DNA of 64,000 nucleotides from Streptomyces sp. NBRC 110028 (GTDB taxonomy: Bacteria; Actinomycetota; Actinomycetes; Streptomycetales; Streptomycetaceae): NCBI RefSeq assembly GCF_001417735.1, contig NZ_BBUZ01000023.1, forward strand, positions 471,570 to 535,569. Reading direction: 5' to 3'. Positions 17,412-26,901 of this stretch are shown here, in pieces; within the stretch, counting starts at the first letter, position 1, and the number at the start of each line of letters is the position of its first letter. Below the pieces are notes generated by a model. It saw only the letters and a list, made by a program, of their open reading frames with translations, was not told where the DNA came from and searched no databases. Position numbers and translations under genes: made by a program.

Positions 17412-20342
17412 TCAGCCGGCCTTGTTGTCGCCGCTCTGGCTCCGCGGCTGGTTCTGCTTGCCGGCCTGCTTGTCGGCGGCCTTCTGCTCCGCCTTGGCCG
17501 CCTTGTCCAACGCGTCCTTGAGGTCCTCCTGGGCCCTGCCGTACGCGTCCCAGTCCTGCGGCTTCTGCTCCAGCGCCTTCTGGCTGTCCTCCCAGGCCGT
17601 CTGGGCGTCCTTCAGCGCCTCCTGCACCGTGGGGTCGGCGCTCGGCTTCCCGGTGCTGTCGTCCGGCGGCTGCTGCCCGTCGGATGCCTCCTCCCCGAAG
17701 ACGGCGTCCAGCGCCTCGGGCAGGGTGTTCTTGAAGGCGGGCTCGTTGCCGTTGTAGGAGACGCCCACCTTCTTCAGCAGCGGGTAGTTGGAGTTGCCGC
17801 CGCGCGCGTACACCGGCTCGATGTAGAGGAAGCCCCCGTTGAACGGCACCGTCAGCAGGTTGCCGTACTCGATGTCCGAATCGGTGCCCCGGAGGTTCCG
17901 CACGAACTCGGCCACTTCGGGGGTGCCGTTCAGCTTGCTCTGCACCTGCTGTGGACCGGGTACGTCATTGGTGACCTTCAGCATCCTTATCGTGCCGTAG
18001 TCCTTGCTCTTGGCATCGGCATCGACGGACATGAACGCCCCGAGCGTGGGCCGCCCGTTGGGGGTGAAGGTCGTCGTCAGCGAGAAGGCCTGCTTCTGCT
18101 GGTCCGGCATCTTCATGCTCAGGTAGTACGGCGGGACCGCGCTGCCGTCCTTGCGGGTCGGGTCGTCCGGCACCTGCCAGGCGTCACTGCCGCTGTAGAA
18201 CTGCTGCGGGTCGGTGACGTGGTAGCGGGTCAGCAGCTCGCGCTGGACCTTGAACAGGTCCTGCGGATACCGCAGATGCTCCTTCAGCTGGCCGCTGATG
18301 GCGCTCTTCGGCTTGACCGTGCCCGGGAACGCCTTCTCCCAGGTCTTGAGCACCGGGTCCTTGGTGTCCCACTCGTAGAGGTTGACGGATCCGTCGTACG
18401 CGTCGACGGTCGCCTTCACCGAGTTCCGGATGTAGTTGACCTTGTTCTGCTGGGCGACCACCGAACGGTCCTGGCCGCTCAGCGAGTCGGCCGTGCTGTC
18501 GCCCAGGGTGGTCCGCGACGCGTACGGATAGCCGTTGGTGGTGGTGTAGGCGTCCACGACCCACTTGATGCGGCCGTCGACCACCGCCGGGTAGGCGTCC
18601 CCGTCGATGGTCAGCCACGGGGCGACCTTCTCGACGCGCTCCTTGGGCGTGCGGTTGTACAGGATGCGCGAACCCTCGCCGATGGCGCCGGAGTAGAGGA
18701 TCTGCGGCTCGGCGAACGCCACCGCGTAGGCGGCGCGGTTGACCGGGTTGGAGAGGCTGACCCCGCTCTTGCCCTTGTAGCTGGTGGTCTTCTCGCCGTT
18801 GTCCTCGTAGTCCAGCTCCTTCTGCGGGCCGCCCACTATCGAGTACTGGTTGGTCTTCTCGCCGTAGTAGACCTGCTGGCGGTAGCGCCCGGAGCCCACC
18901 CCTTCACCGCTGGTGGGCAGCCCGGCCTCGGTGAAGTCCGGGGCGCCCTGCTGGTCCGCCTCGGGGTCCGGGGTGGTGCCCTTGGCCGCGATCATGCCGT
19001 AGCCGTGGGTGTAGGTGAAGTGGTCGTTGATCCAGTTCCGCTTGGGCACACCGGCGAGGTTCAGCTCGCGCACACCGACGACGGTGTCCTGGTCCTTGCC
19101 GTCGGCGTCCTTGTAGCGGTCGACGTCCAGGGTCGACGGGAACTGGTAGTACTTACGCTTCTGCTGGAGCTGCTGGAAGGTCGGCGAGACCACGCTCGGG
19201 TCGATCAGCCGGTAGCTGGCCGTCGAGTCGGCGGTCTGCCGCAGCGCGGCGCCGCCCTTGTCGTCGGTCTTGCCGGTGTAGTCCGCCACCTTGGAGTCGT
19301 CGATGCCGTACGCCTTGCGCGTGGCCTCGATGTTCTTCTTGATGTACGGCGACTCCTTGGCCTGCTCGTTCGGCTGGACCTGGAACTTCTGCACGATCGC
19401 CGGGTAGAGCCCGCCGATCAGGATCGCCGACAGCACCATCAGCCCGAAGCCGATCACCGGAAGCTGCCAGGTGCGCCGCCACAGCGTCGCGAAGAACAGC
19501 AGCGCGCAGATGACCGCGATGCAGAAGAGGATCGTCTTGGCGGGCAGATAGGCGTTGGCGTCGACGTAGCGCAGACCGGTCCAGTTGTCCGTCGCCTTGA
19601 AGTCACTGGACTTCACCGCCAGGCCGTACCGGTCCAGCCAGTACGCCACCGCCTTCAGCGCCACGAAGACGCCCACCAGCACCGACAGATGGCCGGTGGC
19701 CGCGCCGGTCGCCCGGGCCCCCGGGCTGGTGACGCGCAGGCCCCCGTAGAGGTAGTGCACCAGGGCGGCGGCGATCAGGGAGAGCACCGTGGCCGCGAAG
19801 CCGAAGCTCAGCAGGAAGCGGTACCAGGGCAGGTCGAAGGCGAAGAAGGACACGTCCTTGTGGAACTCCGCGTCCTTCTGGCCGAAGGGCACGCTGTTGA
19901 TCCACAGCAGCCACAGCCGCCACTGACCGGCCGCGGAGGCCCCGGCGACCAGCCCGACCAGCGCGGTGACCGCGAGCAGCACCCACTTCTTGAACGGGGC
20001 GATGCCCATCCGGTACCGGTCGAGGCTCTGCTGCTCCATCGACATCGCGCTCAGCGGCGGCCGCAGCCGGTGCGCCAGCCAGATGTTGACCCCGACGGCC
20101 GTGGACATCAGCAGGCCGAAGACGAAGAACAGCCCGATCTTCGTCCGCAGGGTGGTGCTGAAGACCGATGAGTAATGAAGCGAGCGATACCAGAGCCAAT
20201 CCGTCCAAAATCCCGCGAACATGACGAAGAGCATGGCCAGCACAGCCAGCACACCCAGGGTCATGAACAGGGTCCGGACGCGCCGGGACGGCCGGCCGAC
20301 TCTGATCCGCGGTCCCGTGGGGCCTCCGCCGCGGTCCGGCAT
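17412..20342 (-). CDS. UPF0182 family integral membrane protein
   Basis: 976 aa. The first ~330 residues hold about seven transmembrane helices (for example [18 protein letters not shown] and [20 protein letters not shown]). A large exported domain follows, then an acidic/Gln-rich Ala-Lys coiled-coil tail ([19 protein letters not shown]...). Conserved through actinobacteria and cyanobacteria but of unknown function; the M. tuberculosis homologue is Rv3193c. The ATG at 20342 (MPDRGGG) gives the usual family length; an in-frame GTG lies 21 bases upstream. Confidence 0.92.
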   Translation of the reverse strand: MPDRGGGPTGPRIRVGRPSRRVRTLFMTLGVLAVLAMLFVMFAGFWTDWLWYRSLHYSSVFSTTLRTKIGLFFVFGLLMSTAVGVNIWLAHRLRPPLSAMSMEQQSLDRYRMGIAPFKKWVLLAVTALVGLVAGASAAGQWRLWLLWINSVPFGQKDAEFHKDVSFFAFDLPWYRFLLSFGFAATVLSLIAAALVHYLYGGLRVTSPGARATGAATGHLSVLVGVFVALKAVAYWLDRYGLAVKSSDFKATDNWTGLRYVDANAYLPAKTILFCIAVICALLFFATLWRRTWQLPVIGFGLMVLSAILIGGLYPAIVQKFQVQPNEQAKESPYIKKNIEATRKAYGIDDSKVADYTGKTDDKGGAALRQTADSTASYRLIDPSVVSPTFQQLQQKRKYYQFPSTLDVDRYKDADGKDQDTVVGVRELNLAGVPKRNWINDHFTYTHGYGMIAAKGTTPDPEADQQGAPDFTEAGLPTSGEGVGSGRYRQQVYYGEKTNQYSIVGGPQKELDYEDNGEKTTSYKGKSGVSLSNPVNRAAYAVAFAEPQILYSGAIGEGSRILYNRTPKERVEKVAPWLTIDGDAYPAVVDGRIKWVVDAYTTTNGYPYASRTTLGDSTADSLSGQDRSVVAQQNKVNYIRNSVKATVDAYDGSVNLYEWDTKDPVLKTWEKAFPGTVKPKSAISGQLKEHLRYPQDLFKVQRELLTRYHVTDPQQFYSGSDAWQVPDDPTRKDGSAVPPYYLSMKMPDQQKQAFSLTTTFTPNGRPTLGAFMSVDADAKSKDYGTIRMLKVTNDVPGPQQVQSKLNGTPEVAEFVRNLRGTDSDIEYGNLLTVPFNGGFLYIEPVYARGGNSNYPLLKKVGVSYNGNEPAFKNTLPEALDAVFGEEASDGQQPPDDSTGKPSADPTVQEALKDAQTAWEDSQKALEQKPQDWDAYGRAQEDLKDALDKAAKAEQKAADKQAGKQNQPRSQSGDNKAG

Positions 20343-20496
20343 CTGGAAAGCCAAGGTGCGCACCTCGAAGTTCGCTGTTGTCTGTGTTGTCTGTACGGGC
20401 TCTGTACGGGCCCGGACAGGAGGGCCCACCTGATGCAACTTACTCAGGCTTTACTCAGTTCCCGATTCCGGGTCCGATCAGGGCACGATATGAAGC

Positions 20497-21063
20497 ATGT
20501 CCAACGCAACCCCCGGTACCGGCCCTCTTGCCGCGAATCCGCTCACCCGCGCCGTCCTGGAAATCGACGAGTACGCCGCCGGGCTCGGCTGGGATCAGCC
20601 CGCCCGGCTCTTCGCCCTCGTCGACACCGCCCAGCTGCGCGCCCAGGAGCCCGAGCTGGCCGGCCAGCTCGGGCTCGACGAGGCCGGTGACGAGCCCGCG
20701 GCGTCCCTCACCCCCATCGAGCAGGACGAGCTGCCCTCCCATGCCCCGCTCGACGAATTCCTGGCCACCATCGCCTGGCCCGACGCCGTGATCGGCTGCG
20801 CCATGACCGTGGAGCGGCTGATGCTGCCGCCGTCCGCCGAGTCCTCCGTACCGAAGGACCTGGACGACACCCGGCTGGCGGCCTGGGTCGCGGAGCACCC
20901 GGAGCGCCAGGAGGTCCGCATGACGGTCGCCGTGCTGCGGGACGGGAAGCGCGAGTCGGCGGTGCGGCTGCGCGAGAAGGACGCCACGACGGAGGTGCTG
21001 ACCGGGGCCGGACTGGTGCCGGGTCTCGCCGACGCGCTGGCCGCCACCTTCGCCACCGACTGA
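20497..21063 (+). CDS. PPA1309 family protein
   Basis: 188 aa cytoplasmic protein, acidic, with conserved LEIDEYAAGLGWDQPARLFALVDT at its start and IAWPDAVIGCAMTVER in the middle. It belongs to the actinobacterial PPA1309 family, whose function is unknown. It is divergent from the UPF0182 gene across ~155 bp and ends in a strong terminator facing the PDZ protease gene. Confidence 0.85.
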   Translation: MSNATPGTGPLAANPLTRAVLEIDEYAAGLGWDQPARLFALVDTAQLRAQEPELAGQLGLDEAGDEPAASLTPIEQDELPSHAPLDEFLATIAWPDAVIGCAMTVERLMLPPSAESSVPKDLDDTRLAAWVAEHPERQEVRMTVAVLRDGKRESAVRLREKDATTEVLTGAGLVPGLADALAATFATD

Positions 21064-21083
21064 CGCCGGGCCGTCCCGGACGT

Positions 21084-21120
21084 GAGGCGGCCGCCGGACC
21101 AGGTGTCCGGCGGCCGCCTC
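21084..21120. terminator. strong bidirectional terminator
   Basis: Perfect 16-bp stem (21084-21099 with 21105-21120) and a 5-nt loop between two convergent genes. Confidence 0.88.
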
Positions 21121-21178
21121 ACGTCGTACCGCCCCGTGCCGTGCTTCGCGGGGCGCCTTCTTGTGCCGTGCGGGCCAC

Positions 21179-22267
21179 TCAGCTCGCGGCGCAGCGGGGC
21201 AGACCTGCGGTGTCCCCCGAGCGGATCTTCTTGAGGGCCTTCATCGCGTCGTCGATGGTGTGCACCTTCACCAGCCGCAGGCCGTCCGGCACGTCCTTGG
21301 CCGCCGCCGCGCAGTTCTCCTTGGGGGTGAGGAAGAACTGGGCACCGGCCTCGCGGGCGCCGATCGTCTTCATCTCGATCCCGCCGATCGGCCCCACGAC
21401 GCCCTTGTCGTCGATGGTGCCGGTGCCCGCGATGAACTTCCCGCCGGTCAGGTCGCCCTCCTTGGACACCCGGTCCACGATGCCGAGAGCGAACATCAGA
21501 CCGGCGCTCGGCCCGCCGACGTCGGCCAGCTTGATGTCGATCTTGAACGGGAAGGTGTAGTCGATCCCGGCCTGGATGCCGACGATGGCCCGGCCCCCGG
21601 CCTTCTTGGTGGTGATCGCGATCCGCTTCTCCTCAGTGGGCCGCTTGCCGCTCTTCTCCGCGGCCACGGCCACCTTGGCCGGGACGATCGAGAAGGCCAC
21701 CTGCTCGCCGGGCTTGTGCTTGGTCACCAGCTTGGCGACGTCGTCGGGCTCGCGCACGGCGGTGCCGTCCACCGACTTGATCACATCGCCCGCGTGCAGC
21801 GTGCCCTGGGACGGGCTGCCCTTCACCACGGCGCCCACGATCACCTGGGAGGAGACCTTCTTGTGCAGCACCCTGAGCGCCGCGACCTTGGCGCTCTCCT
21901 GGGACTGGCTGAATTCCTCCGCGTTCTGCTGGTTCACCTCGTCCGGAGTTTTGTCGTCCGGGTAGAGGGTGTCGTGCGGCACCACCACATTGTCGTGGGA
22001 GAGCCAGCCGTAGACGGCCTCCACCAGATTCATCCGGTACTCGGATCCGGTGACCCGGACCGTCGTCATATTGAGGTGGCCCCCGGTGGTCTCACAGCCC
22101 TTGTGGCCGGAGATCTGCAGCACGCACTCGCCGTTGTGTTCGCCCAGCGTGTTGTACGTCGGCCCCGGTGACATCTCCGCGTACGGCACCGGGATCAGCA
22201 CACCGGCGCACAGCAGCGCGATCAGCATCAGCAGGGAGGCGAGCATCGTCGCGGTGCGGCGTGGCAT
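21179..22267 (-). CDS. membrane-anchored PDZ plus Lon-type (S16) serine protease
   Basis: 362 aa, YlbL-like. An N-terminal membrane anchor (MLASLLMLIALLCAGVLIPV) is followed by an exported region, a PDZ domain (~150-230, VVKGSPSQGTLHAGDVI) and a Lon-type catalytic domain. The Ser-Lys dyad is visible as GGPSAGLMFAL and MKTIGAREAG. Homologues include M. tuberculosis Rv3194c, also next to UPF0182; B. subtilis YlbL is a related protease linked to DNA-damage checkpoint recovery. The ATG at 22267 gives a proper anchor; the longer frame upstream overlaps another gene. Confidence 0.92.
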   Translation of the reverse strand: MPRRTATMLASLLMLIALLCAGVLIPVPYAEMSPGPTYNTLGEHNGECVLQISGHKGCETTGGHLNMTTVRVTGSEYRMNLVEAVYGWLSHDNVVVPHDTLYPDDKTPDEVNQQNAEEFSQSQESAKVAALRVLHKKVSSQVIVGAVVKGSPSQGTLHAGDVIKSVDGTAVREPDDVAKLVTKHKPGEQVAFSIVPAKVAVAAEKSGKRPTEEKRIAITTKKAGGRAIVGIQAGIDYTFPFKIDIKLADVGGPSAGLMFALGIVDRVSKEGDLTGGKFIAGTGTIDDKGVVGPIGGIEMKTIGAREAGAQFFLTPKENCAAAAKDVPDGLRLVKVHTIDDAMKALKKIRSGDTAGLPRCAAS

Positions 22268-22332
22268 GGAACGACAGTACGGGACGCGTACGGCAGCCCA
22301 CTCCCGGGGCCGTCCGTACGAGGGGCCGGACC

Positions 22333-22512
22333 TCAGGCGGCCGCGTCCGTATCCGTGCGCGTGCGTTCCATCGCCTCTCGGAACCGCGTATATCCGGCCA
22401 GTTCCTCGACGTCCCCCACGGTCTTGCGGTTGTTGCGCGCTGCCCAACCGGCATAGAGCATGGCGGCTATCGCCGCGAGAACGGGAATGAGCAACCAGAG
22501 AAGCGCTCCCAT
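22333..22512 (-). CDS. 59-aa single-pass membrane protein
   Basis: One transmembrane helix (ALLWLLIPVLAAIAAMLYAGW) followed by a basic stretch and a charged tail (DVEELAGYTRFREAMERT). GGGAGG lies 5-6 nt upstream of the ATG at 22512, which makes this start better than an upstream ATG. No family name comes to mind. It precedes the PDZ protease on the same strand by 65 bp and may share its transcript. Confidence 0.75.
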   Translation of the reverse strand: MGALLWLLIPVLAAIAAMLYAGWAARNNRKTVGDVEELAGYTRFREAMERTRTDTDAAA

Positions 22513-22599
22513 AGCGGCCTCCCGACCCCTGATAAGCACCGCGACTGACAGATGAGCAGATTAATCCTCCGCGAGGTCAACGCTCACGGCAGGGTGGGG

Positions 22600-22646
22600 G
22601 TTACGCAAGTGGAGTACACCATTCCGAGTGGACTCCATGGCGTAAC
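22600..22646. promoter_or_regulatory. interrupted inverted repeat upstream of the small membrane gene
   Basis: GTTACGC (22600-22606) pairs with GCGTAAC (22640-22646), and inside it TGGAGT (22610-22615) pairs with ACTCCA (22632-22637), giving a two-part stem. The surrounding 22513-22704 is non-coding and comparatively AT-rich. It could be a bound operator or an RNA structure. Confidence 0.4.
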
Positions 22647-22704
22647 TGTTATACCGGCCCGCCGAGCACTGTCAGTTTCGCGTGCCCTCCAGATCCCACC
22701 CGCC

Positions 22705-22886
22705 CTCAACGAGGCGCTACGCGCCCACCCGCCCTCCCGTCGCCCGACCACCACCCCTCAACGAGGCGCTACGCGCCCACCCGCCCTCCCGTCGCCCGAC
22801 CACCACCCCTCAACGAGGCGCTACGCCCCCACCCGCCCTCCCGTCGCCCGACCACCACCCCTCAACGAGGCGCTACGCGCCCACCC
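22705..22886. repeat. 52-bp tandem repeat, 3.5 copies, overlapping the moaE 3' end
   Basis: Three full copies at 22705-22756, 22757-22808 and 22809-22860 plus a 26-bp partial at 22861-22886. Copies 1 and 2 are identical and copy 3 differs by one base. Each contains GGCGC-gta-GCGCC, a small hairpin. The moaE stop codon and last residues lie in the partial copy, so the array looks like an expansion of the moaE tail. Confidence 0.93.
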
Positions 22887-23340
22887 ATTCCTCGGTACCG
22901 TCCGCGAACGTCTGGTGCTTCCAGATCGGGACCTCGCTCTTGAGGTCGTCGATCAGTCGGCGGCAGGCGGCGAACGCCTCCGCGCGGTGCGGACAGGAGA
23001 CCGCCACGACGACGGCCAGGTCGCCGATCACCAGATCGCCGACCCGGTGCACGGCGGCCAGCGCGCGCACCGGGAAGTCGGCCGCGACCTTCTCGGCCAC
23101 CCGCCGCAGCTCGGCCTCGGCGCTCGGATGGGCGGAGTACCCGAGGGCACCCACGTCCGCGCCCCCGTCGTGGTTGCGCACGGTGCCCACGAAGAGCGCC
23201 GTACCGCCCGCCGCGGCGTCGCCGACCGCCCCGAACACCTCGTCCACCGACAGCGGGGTCTCGCGGACCGCGAGCAGGCGGATGGGGTCGGCTGCCGCGC
23301 CCTCGCCAGGATGATCGTGCGTATGTGCCATGTGGTCCAT
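22873..23340 (-). CDS. moaE: molybdopterin synthase catalytic subunit
   Basis: 155 aa. MoaE converts cyclic pyranopterin monophosphate to molybdopterin with sulfur from thiocarboxylated MoaD. The two catalytic lysines of the family are Lys134 (DDLKSEVPIW) and Lys141 (WKHQTF), seven apart as in E. coli. FVGTVRNHDGG and VHRVGDL are also typical. The N-terminus is His-rich; an internal ATG nine bases downstream is a possible start. moaD is not in the window. moeZ at 53.8 kb supplies the sulfur-transfer partner function. The 3' end runs into the 52-bp repeat array. Confidence 0.92.
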   Translation of the reverse strand: MDHMAHTHDHPGEGAAADPIRLLAVRETPLSVDEVFGAVGDAAAGGTALFVGTVRNHDGGADVGALGYSAHPSAEAELRRVAEKVAADFPVRALAAVHRVGDLVIGDLAVVVAVSCPHRAEAFAACRRLIDDLKSEVPIWKHQTFADGTEEWVGA

Positions 23341-23399
23341 CGTGCCGTATGCCGTCCCGTGGTGGTGGACTACCGGATCGCGCCCAGGAGCGCCTGGCC

Positions 23400-23563
23400 A
23401 AGGGCTGTCCCGTCATCCCAATGGATCGGCGAGCGGCGTCGGACGCGGTCAATCGCAAGGCGGAGGGGTGCCCTCGTACCGGTCGTACTCGGGCGATCCC
23501 GACAACGCGGCGAGTGGCCGTAGCCGGCGTCGGGAGCCCGCCGGGGATGACGGGACAGCCCTT
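23400..23563. mobile_element. MITE-like element with 20-bp perfect terminal inverted repeats
   Basis: AAGGGCTGTCCCGTCATCCC (23400-23419) is repeated exactly in inverse orientation at 23544-23563, enclosing 124 bp with no ORF. The GGGCTGTCCCGT terminus resembles ends of Streptomyces IS5-like elements (memory-based). No clear target duplication is visible. The right end supplies the TAA stop of the neighbouring SDR gene, showing insertion at a gene end. Confidence 0.75.
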
Positions 23564-24671
23564 AGGCGCGGCGGCGCGCCTTGCGGGCGCGGCGCACGAT
23601 CGCGGCGGTGCCCACCAGGGCGACGGTCGCGCCCGCCGCGCCCAGCGTGGTGGCGTCCTTGCGGCCCAGCCGCCGCCCGGCGACCGTATGCCGCCCGGCG
23701 ACCTCCTCCAGCAGCTCGGCCAGCACCTCCTCGTTGGTCCACCGGGGCCGCCAGCCCGCCGCGTGCAGCCGGCTGCCGCTGACCGCCCAGGGGTGCATCG
23801 TGTACGTGAGGTCCCCGGCCGGGGACGGCGTCAGGCCCAGCCGGTGCAGCCGGGAGGCGGCGCCGAGGGCGACCGCCGACGGCAGCTCCATACGCCGGAT
23901 TCCGGACAGCTCCTCGACCTCGTCCTGCTCCAGCCAGCCGTCGCAGCCGACCGCCAGCTCCCCCTCGACCTTCTCCAGCGCGGCGTACTCCAGCGCGCTG
24001 ACCAGGTCTTCCATATGGCAGAACTGCCAGGTGGGACGGGATCCGGCGACCACCAGCAGCCGCGGCGACTCGAAGTAGCGGGTGAGCGCGGTGTCCGTGC
24101 CGCCGACCAGGACCGCGGGGCGCACGACGGTCACGTTCAGCCCCGGATGTGCCCGGGGCGCGCGCTCCCCCAGCCGTTCGATCTCCAGCAGGTCACCGAC
24201 GCCGGTGGCCTCGGCGGTGGCCCGCAGCTCCGCGTCCTCGGCGAGCGGAACGTCGTTGTCGGCGAGCGCGCCGTAGACCATCGCGGAGGTGCACAGCACC
24301 ACCCGGCGCACTCCGGCGGCCGCGGCCGCGGTCAGCACGGTCTGGGTGCCGCGCACGTTGTAGGCGGTGCGCGCGGCGGGGTCGGTGCCCAGATCCAGGT
24401 CGACGGCGAGATGCACGACGACATCGACGCCGCGCAGCTTCTCGGCGATGACCGGATCGCGCACGTCCAGCACATGCCACTGCGCCTCGGTCACCTCGCC
24501 GCGCCGCTCGTCGAGGGCCAGCACCTGTTTGATCTCTTCGGACTCCGCGAGCCGCTGCGTGAGCAGGGCGCCGGGGCCCGAGGCGGCACCGGTGACCGCC
24601 ACGACGGGTCGCCGTGCGGTACGGGCCGTATCGTTTCGCGCAGCGCGAACTTCTCGGTCTGGGGAACTCAC
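23562..24671 (-). CDS. NAD-dependent epimerase/dehydratase-like SDR with C-terminal membrane anchor
   Basis: 369 aa extended SDR. The Rossmann motif is VAVTGAASGPGALL, close to but not exactly TGxxGxxG. The usual YxxxK is not obvious: CTSAMVYGALADND has Tyr but no Lys at +4, so catalysis is doubtful. A C-terminal hydrophobic segment (TLGAAGATVALVGTAAIVRR) with a basic tail suggests membrane anchoring. The GTG at 24671 is chosen for GGAG at 7 nt. The stop codon TAA is contributed by the MITE-like terminal repeat, so the original C-terminus may have been altered. Confidence 0.8.
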   Translation of the reverse strand: MSSPDREVRAARNDTARTARRPVVAVTGAASGPGALLTQRLAESEEIKQVLALDERRGEVTEAQWHVLDVRDPVIAEKLRGVDVVVHLAVDLDLGTDPAARTAYNVRGTQTVLTAAAAAGVRRVVLCTSAMVYGALADNDVPLAEDAELRATAEATGVGDLLEIERLGERAPRAHPGLNVTVVRPAVLVGGTDTALTRYFESPRLLVVAGSRPTWQFCHMEDLVSALEYAALEKVEGELAVGCDGWLEQDEVEELSGIRRMELPSAVALGAASRLHRLGLTPSPAGDLTYTMHPWAVSGSRLHAAGWRPRWTNEEVLAELLEEVAGRHTVAGRRLGRKDATTLGAAGATVALVGTAAIVRRARKARRRA

Positions 24672-24862
24672 CGGGCGTCTCCAGCGGTTGTCTTCAGTAC
24701 GCGGCGCGTGCACACGTACGTACCAGGTAACGCCCATCCTGCCGCAGCGCGGCGATCAGCGAAGCACTGAGCCCGGAAACCGGCGAGGTGTCTAGGCTGG
24801 GTGGTGATGTCGGGCATCCGCCGCCGGCCAGTGGCCGGTGGCCCAACGAGCCGAGGAACCCC

Positions 24863-26329
24863 GTGAGTGACACCCCATTCGGATTCGGCCTTCCGCCGGA
24901 GGAGCCGGAGGACGGCGACGACGGTAAGAAGAAGGGCGGCCAGGGCGACGAGCAGGGCCCCGCGAATCCCTTGGGGTTCGGCGGCGGGGCGGGCGGCCCG
25001 GGCGGAGCAGGCGGCGCGGACAATCCGTTCGCTGCGATGTTCGGCTCGCTCAACCCGGGCGACCTGGGCGCCGCCTTCCAGCAGCTCGGGCAGATGCTCT
25101 CGTACGAGGGCGGCCCGGTGAACTGGGACATGGCCAAGGACATCGCGCGGCAGACCGTCGCACGCGGCACCGCCGACGGCACCAAGGACGAGAGCGTCGG
25201 CCCCGCCGACCGCGCCGCGGCCCAGGAGGCCGTGCGGCTGGCGGACCTGTGGCTCGACGGGGCCACGTCGCTGCCCTCGGGCTCGGGGACCGCCGTCGCG
25301 TGGAGCCGCGCCGAGTGGGTCGAGGCGACGCTGCCGGTCTGGAAGGACCTGGTCGACCCGGTCGCCGAGCGGGTCGGCGCCGCCATGGGCGACGTCCTGC
25401 CCGAGGAGATGCAGGCCATGGCCGGCCCGCTGCTCGGGATGATGCGTTCGATGGGTGGCGCGATGTTCGGCACCCAGATCGGGCAGGCGCTGGGCGTGCT
25501 GGCCGGTGAGGTGGTCGGCTCGACCGACATCGGGCTTCCGCTGGGCCCGGCGGGCAAGGCGGCGCTGCTGCCGGTCAACATCGCGGCGCTGGGCTCCGGC
25601 CTCGGCGTCCCCAAGGACGAGGTGCGGCTGTATCTGGCGCTGCGCGAGGCGGCCCACCAGCGGCTGTTCTCGCATGTGCCGTGGCTGCGCTCGCACCTGT
25701 TCGGTGCCGTCGAGGGATACGCCCGGGGCATCAAGGTGGACACGGCGAAGCTGGAGGACGCGGTCGGCCAGCTCGACCCGACCCACCCCGAGCAGCTGCA
25801 GGAAGCACTCCAGCAGGGCATGTTCCAGCCGGAGGACACCCCGGAGCAGAAGGCCGCGCTGGCCCGGCTGGAGACCGCGCTCGCGCTGGTCGAGGGCTGG
25901 GTGGACGCGGTGGTGCACGCCGCCGCCAAGCCCCATCTGCCGTCCGCGGACGCCCTGCGCGAGACGCTGCGGCGCCGCCGGGCGAGCGGCGGGCCCGCCG
26001 AGCAGACCTTCGCCACGCTGATCGGCCTGGAGCTGCGGCCGCGCCGGCTGCGGGACGCCTCGCGACTGTGGGCGTCGCTCACCGACGCGCGCGGCGTGGA
26101 CGGCCGCGACGCGCTGTGGGAGCACCCGGACATGCTGCCGACGGCCCACGACCTCGACGACCCGGACGGCTTCGTCCACCGCGAGCAGCTGGACTTCTCC
26201 GAGCTGGACAAGATGCTCGGAGAGGCGGCGGGCGGTGAGGACCGTACGGAGGGCTCCGGCGGCAGCGCTTCCGGCGACCGTGCGTCCGGCGACCGTAAGG
26301 ATGACGAGCGGGGCGACGGCGAGAAGTGA
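24863..26329 (+). CDS. Zincin_2 (DUF2342) family protein
   Basis: 488 aa. After a Gly/Pro-rich acidic N-terminus (to ~75), the conserved domain runs ~90-410 and includes MGGAMFGTQIGQALG, LPVNIAAL and REAAHQRLFSHVPWL. This family (TIGR03624, F420-associated; Pfam Zincin_2) is annotated as a putative zinc metalloprotease, but the exact HExxH is replaced by EAAHQRL. Homologue in M. tuberculosis is Rv3195. The tail is a low-complexity Gly/Asp/Ser/Lys region. GTG start with GAGG 6 nt upstream; the stop overlaps the NUDIX start. Confidence 0.85.
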   Translation: MSDTPFGFGLPPEEPEDGDDGKKKGGQGDEQGPANPLGFGGGAGGPGGAGGADNPFAAMFGSLNPGDLGAAFQQLGQMLSYEGGPVNWDMAKDIARQTVARGTADGTKDESVGPADRAAAQEAVRLADLWLDGATSLPSGSGTAVAWSRAEWVEATLPVWKDLVDPVAERVGAAMGDVLPEEMQAMAGPLLGMMRSMGGAMFGTQIGQALGVLAGEVVGSTDIGLPLGPAGKAALLPVNIAALGSGLGVPKDEVRLYLALREAAHQRLFSHVPWLRSHLFGAVEGYARGIKVDTAKLEDAVGQLDPTHPEQLQEALQQGMFQPEDTPEQKAALARLETALALVEGWVDAVVHAAAKPHLPSADALRETLRRRRASGGPAEQTFATLIGLELRPRRLRDASRLWASLTDARGVDGRDALWEHPDMLPTAHDLDDPDGFVHREQLDFSELDKMLGEAAGGEDRTEGSGGSASGDRASGDRKDDERGDGEK

Positions 26330-26853
26330 GCCTCCATAAGGACGCGGCGCGGGTCCTCGAGCAGTGGCCCGCGCCCGACGCCGACCAGGAGCGGCTGCGG
26401 CAGGCCTACGGCGACCATCTGGCCGCGTATCCCGACGGCATGTGGAAGGCGTGCGGCGACGGGCATCTCACGGCGAGCGCGCTGGTGATCGACCCGCCGC
26501 GGGAGCGCGTCCTGCTCACGCTCCACCGCAAGCTGCGGATGTGGCTCCAGATGGGCGGCCACTGCGAGCCGGGGGACGCCACGCTGGCGGACGCGGCGCT
26601 GCGGGAGGCCACCGAGGAGTCGGGCATCGCGGGGCTGACCCTGCTGCCGGGCGGGCCGGTGCGGCTCGACCGGCACCACACGCCGTGCGCCTGGCATCTG
26701 GACGTGCAGTACGCGGCGGTGGCCCCGCCGGACGCGGTGGCGGCGATCAGCGACGAGTCACTGGACCTGCGCTGGTTCGGATACGACGAGGTGGCGGACG
26801 TGGCCGACGCGTCGGTGCGCCACCTGGTGGCTCGTACCCGCGCGCTGGTCTGA
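26326..26853 (+). CDS. NUDIX hydrolase
   Basis: 175 aa. The NUDIX box is GHCEPGDATLADAALREATE followed by ESGI, with REATEESG giving the metal-binding Glu pair. The region before the REx2EE core is slightly non-canonical, as in the GGHxEPGD subgroup. It would hydrolyse a nucleoside-diphosphate-linked substrate; which one is unknown. The GTG start overlaps the preceding stop as GTGA, so it is translationally coupled to the Zincin_2 gene. Confidence 0.88.
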   Translation: MSLHKDAARVLEQWPAPDADQERLRQAYGDHLAAYPDGMWKACGDGHLTASALVIDPPRERVLLTLHRKLRMWLQMGGHCEPGDATLADAALREATEESGIAGLTLLPGGPVRLDRHHTPCAWHLDVQYAAVAPPDAVAAISDESLDLRWFGYDEVADVADASVRHLVARTRALV

Positions 26854-26901
26854 GGAGCGCGCGGGCACGGACCGGATGACCGGGGGAGCGTCCGGCGGCC
26901 G

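Noticed and set aside
22705..22886. CRISPR-like array
   Set aside because: The repeats are directly adjacent with no variable spacers and no cas genes are in the window; it is a tandem repeat.
24149..24451. plus-strand ORF inside the SDR gene
   Set aside because: Arg/Ala-rich composition typical of a frame shadow; no ribosome-binding site.
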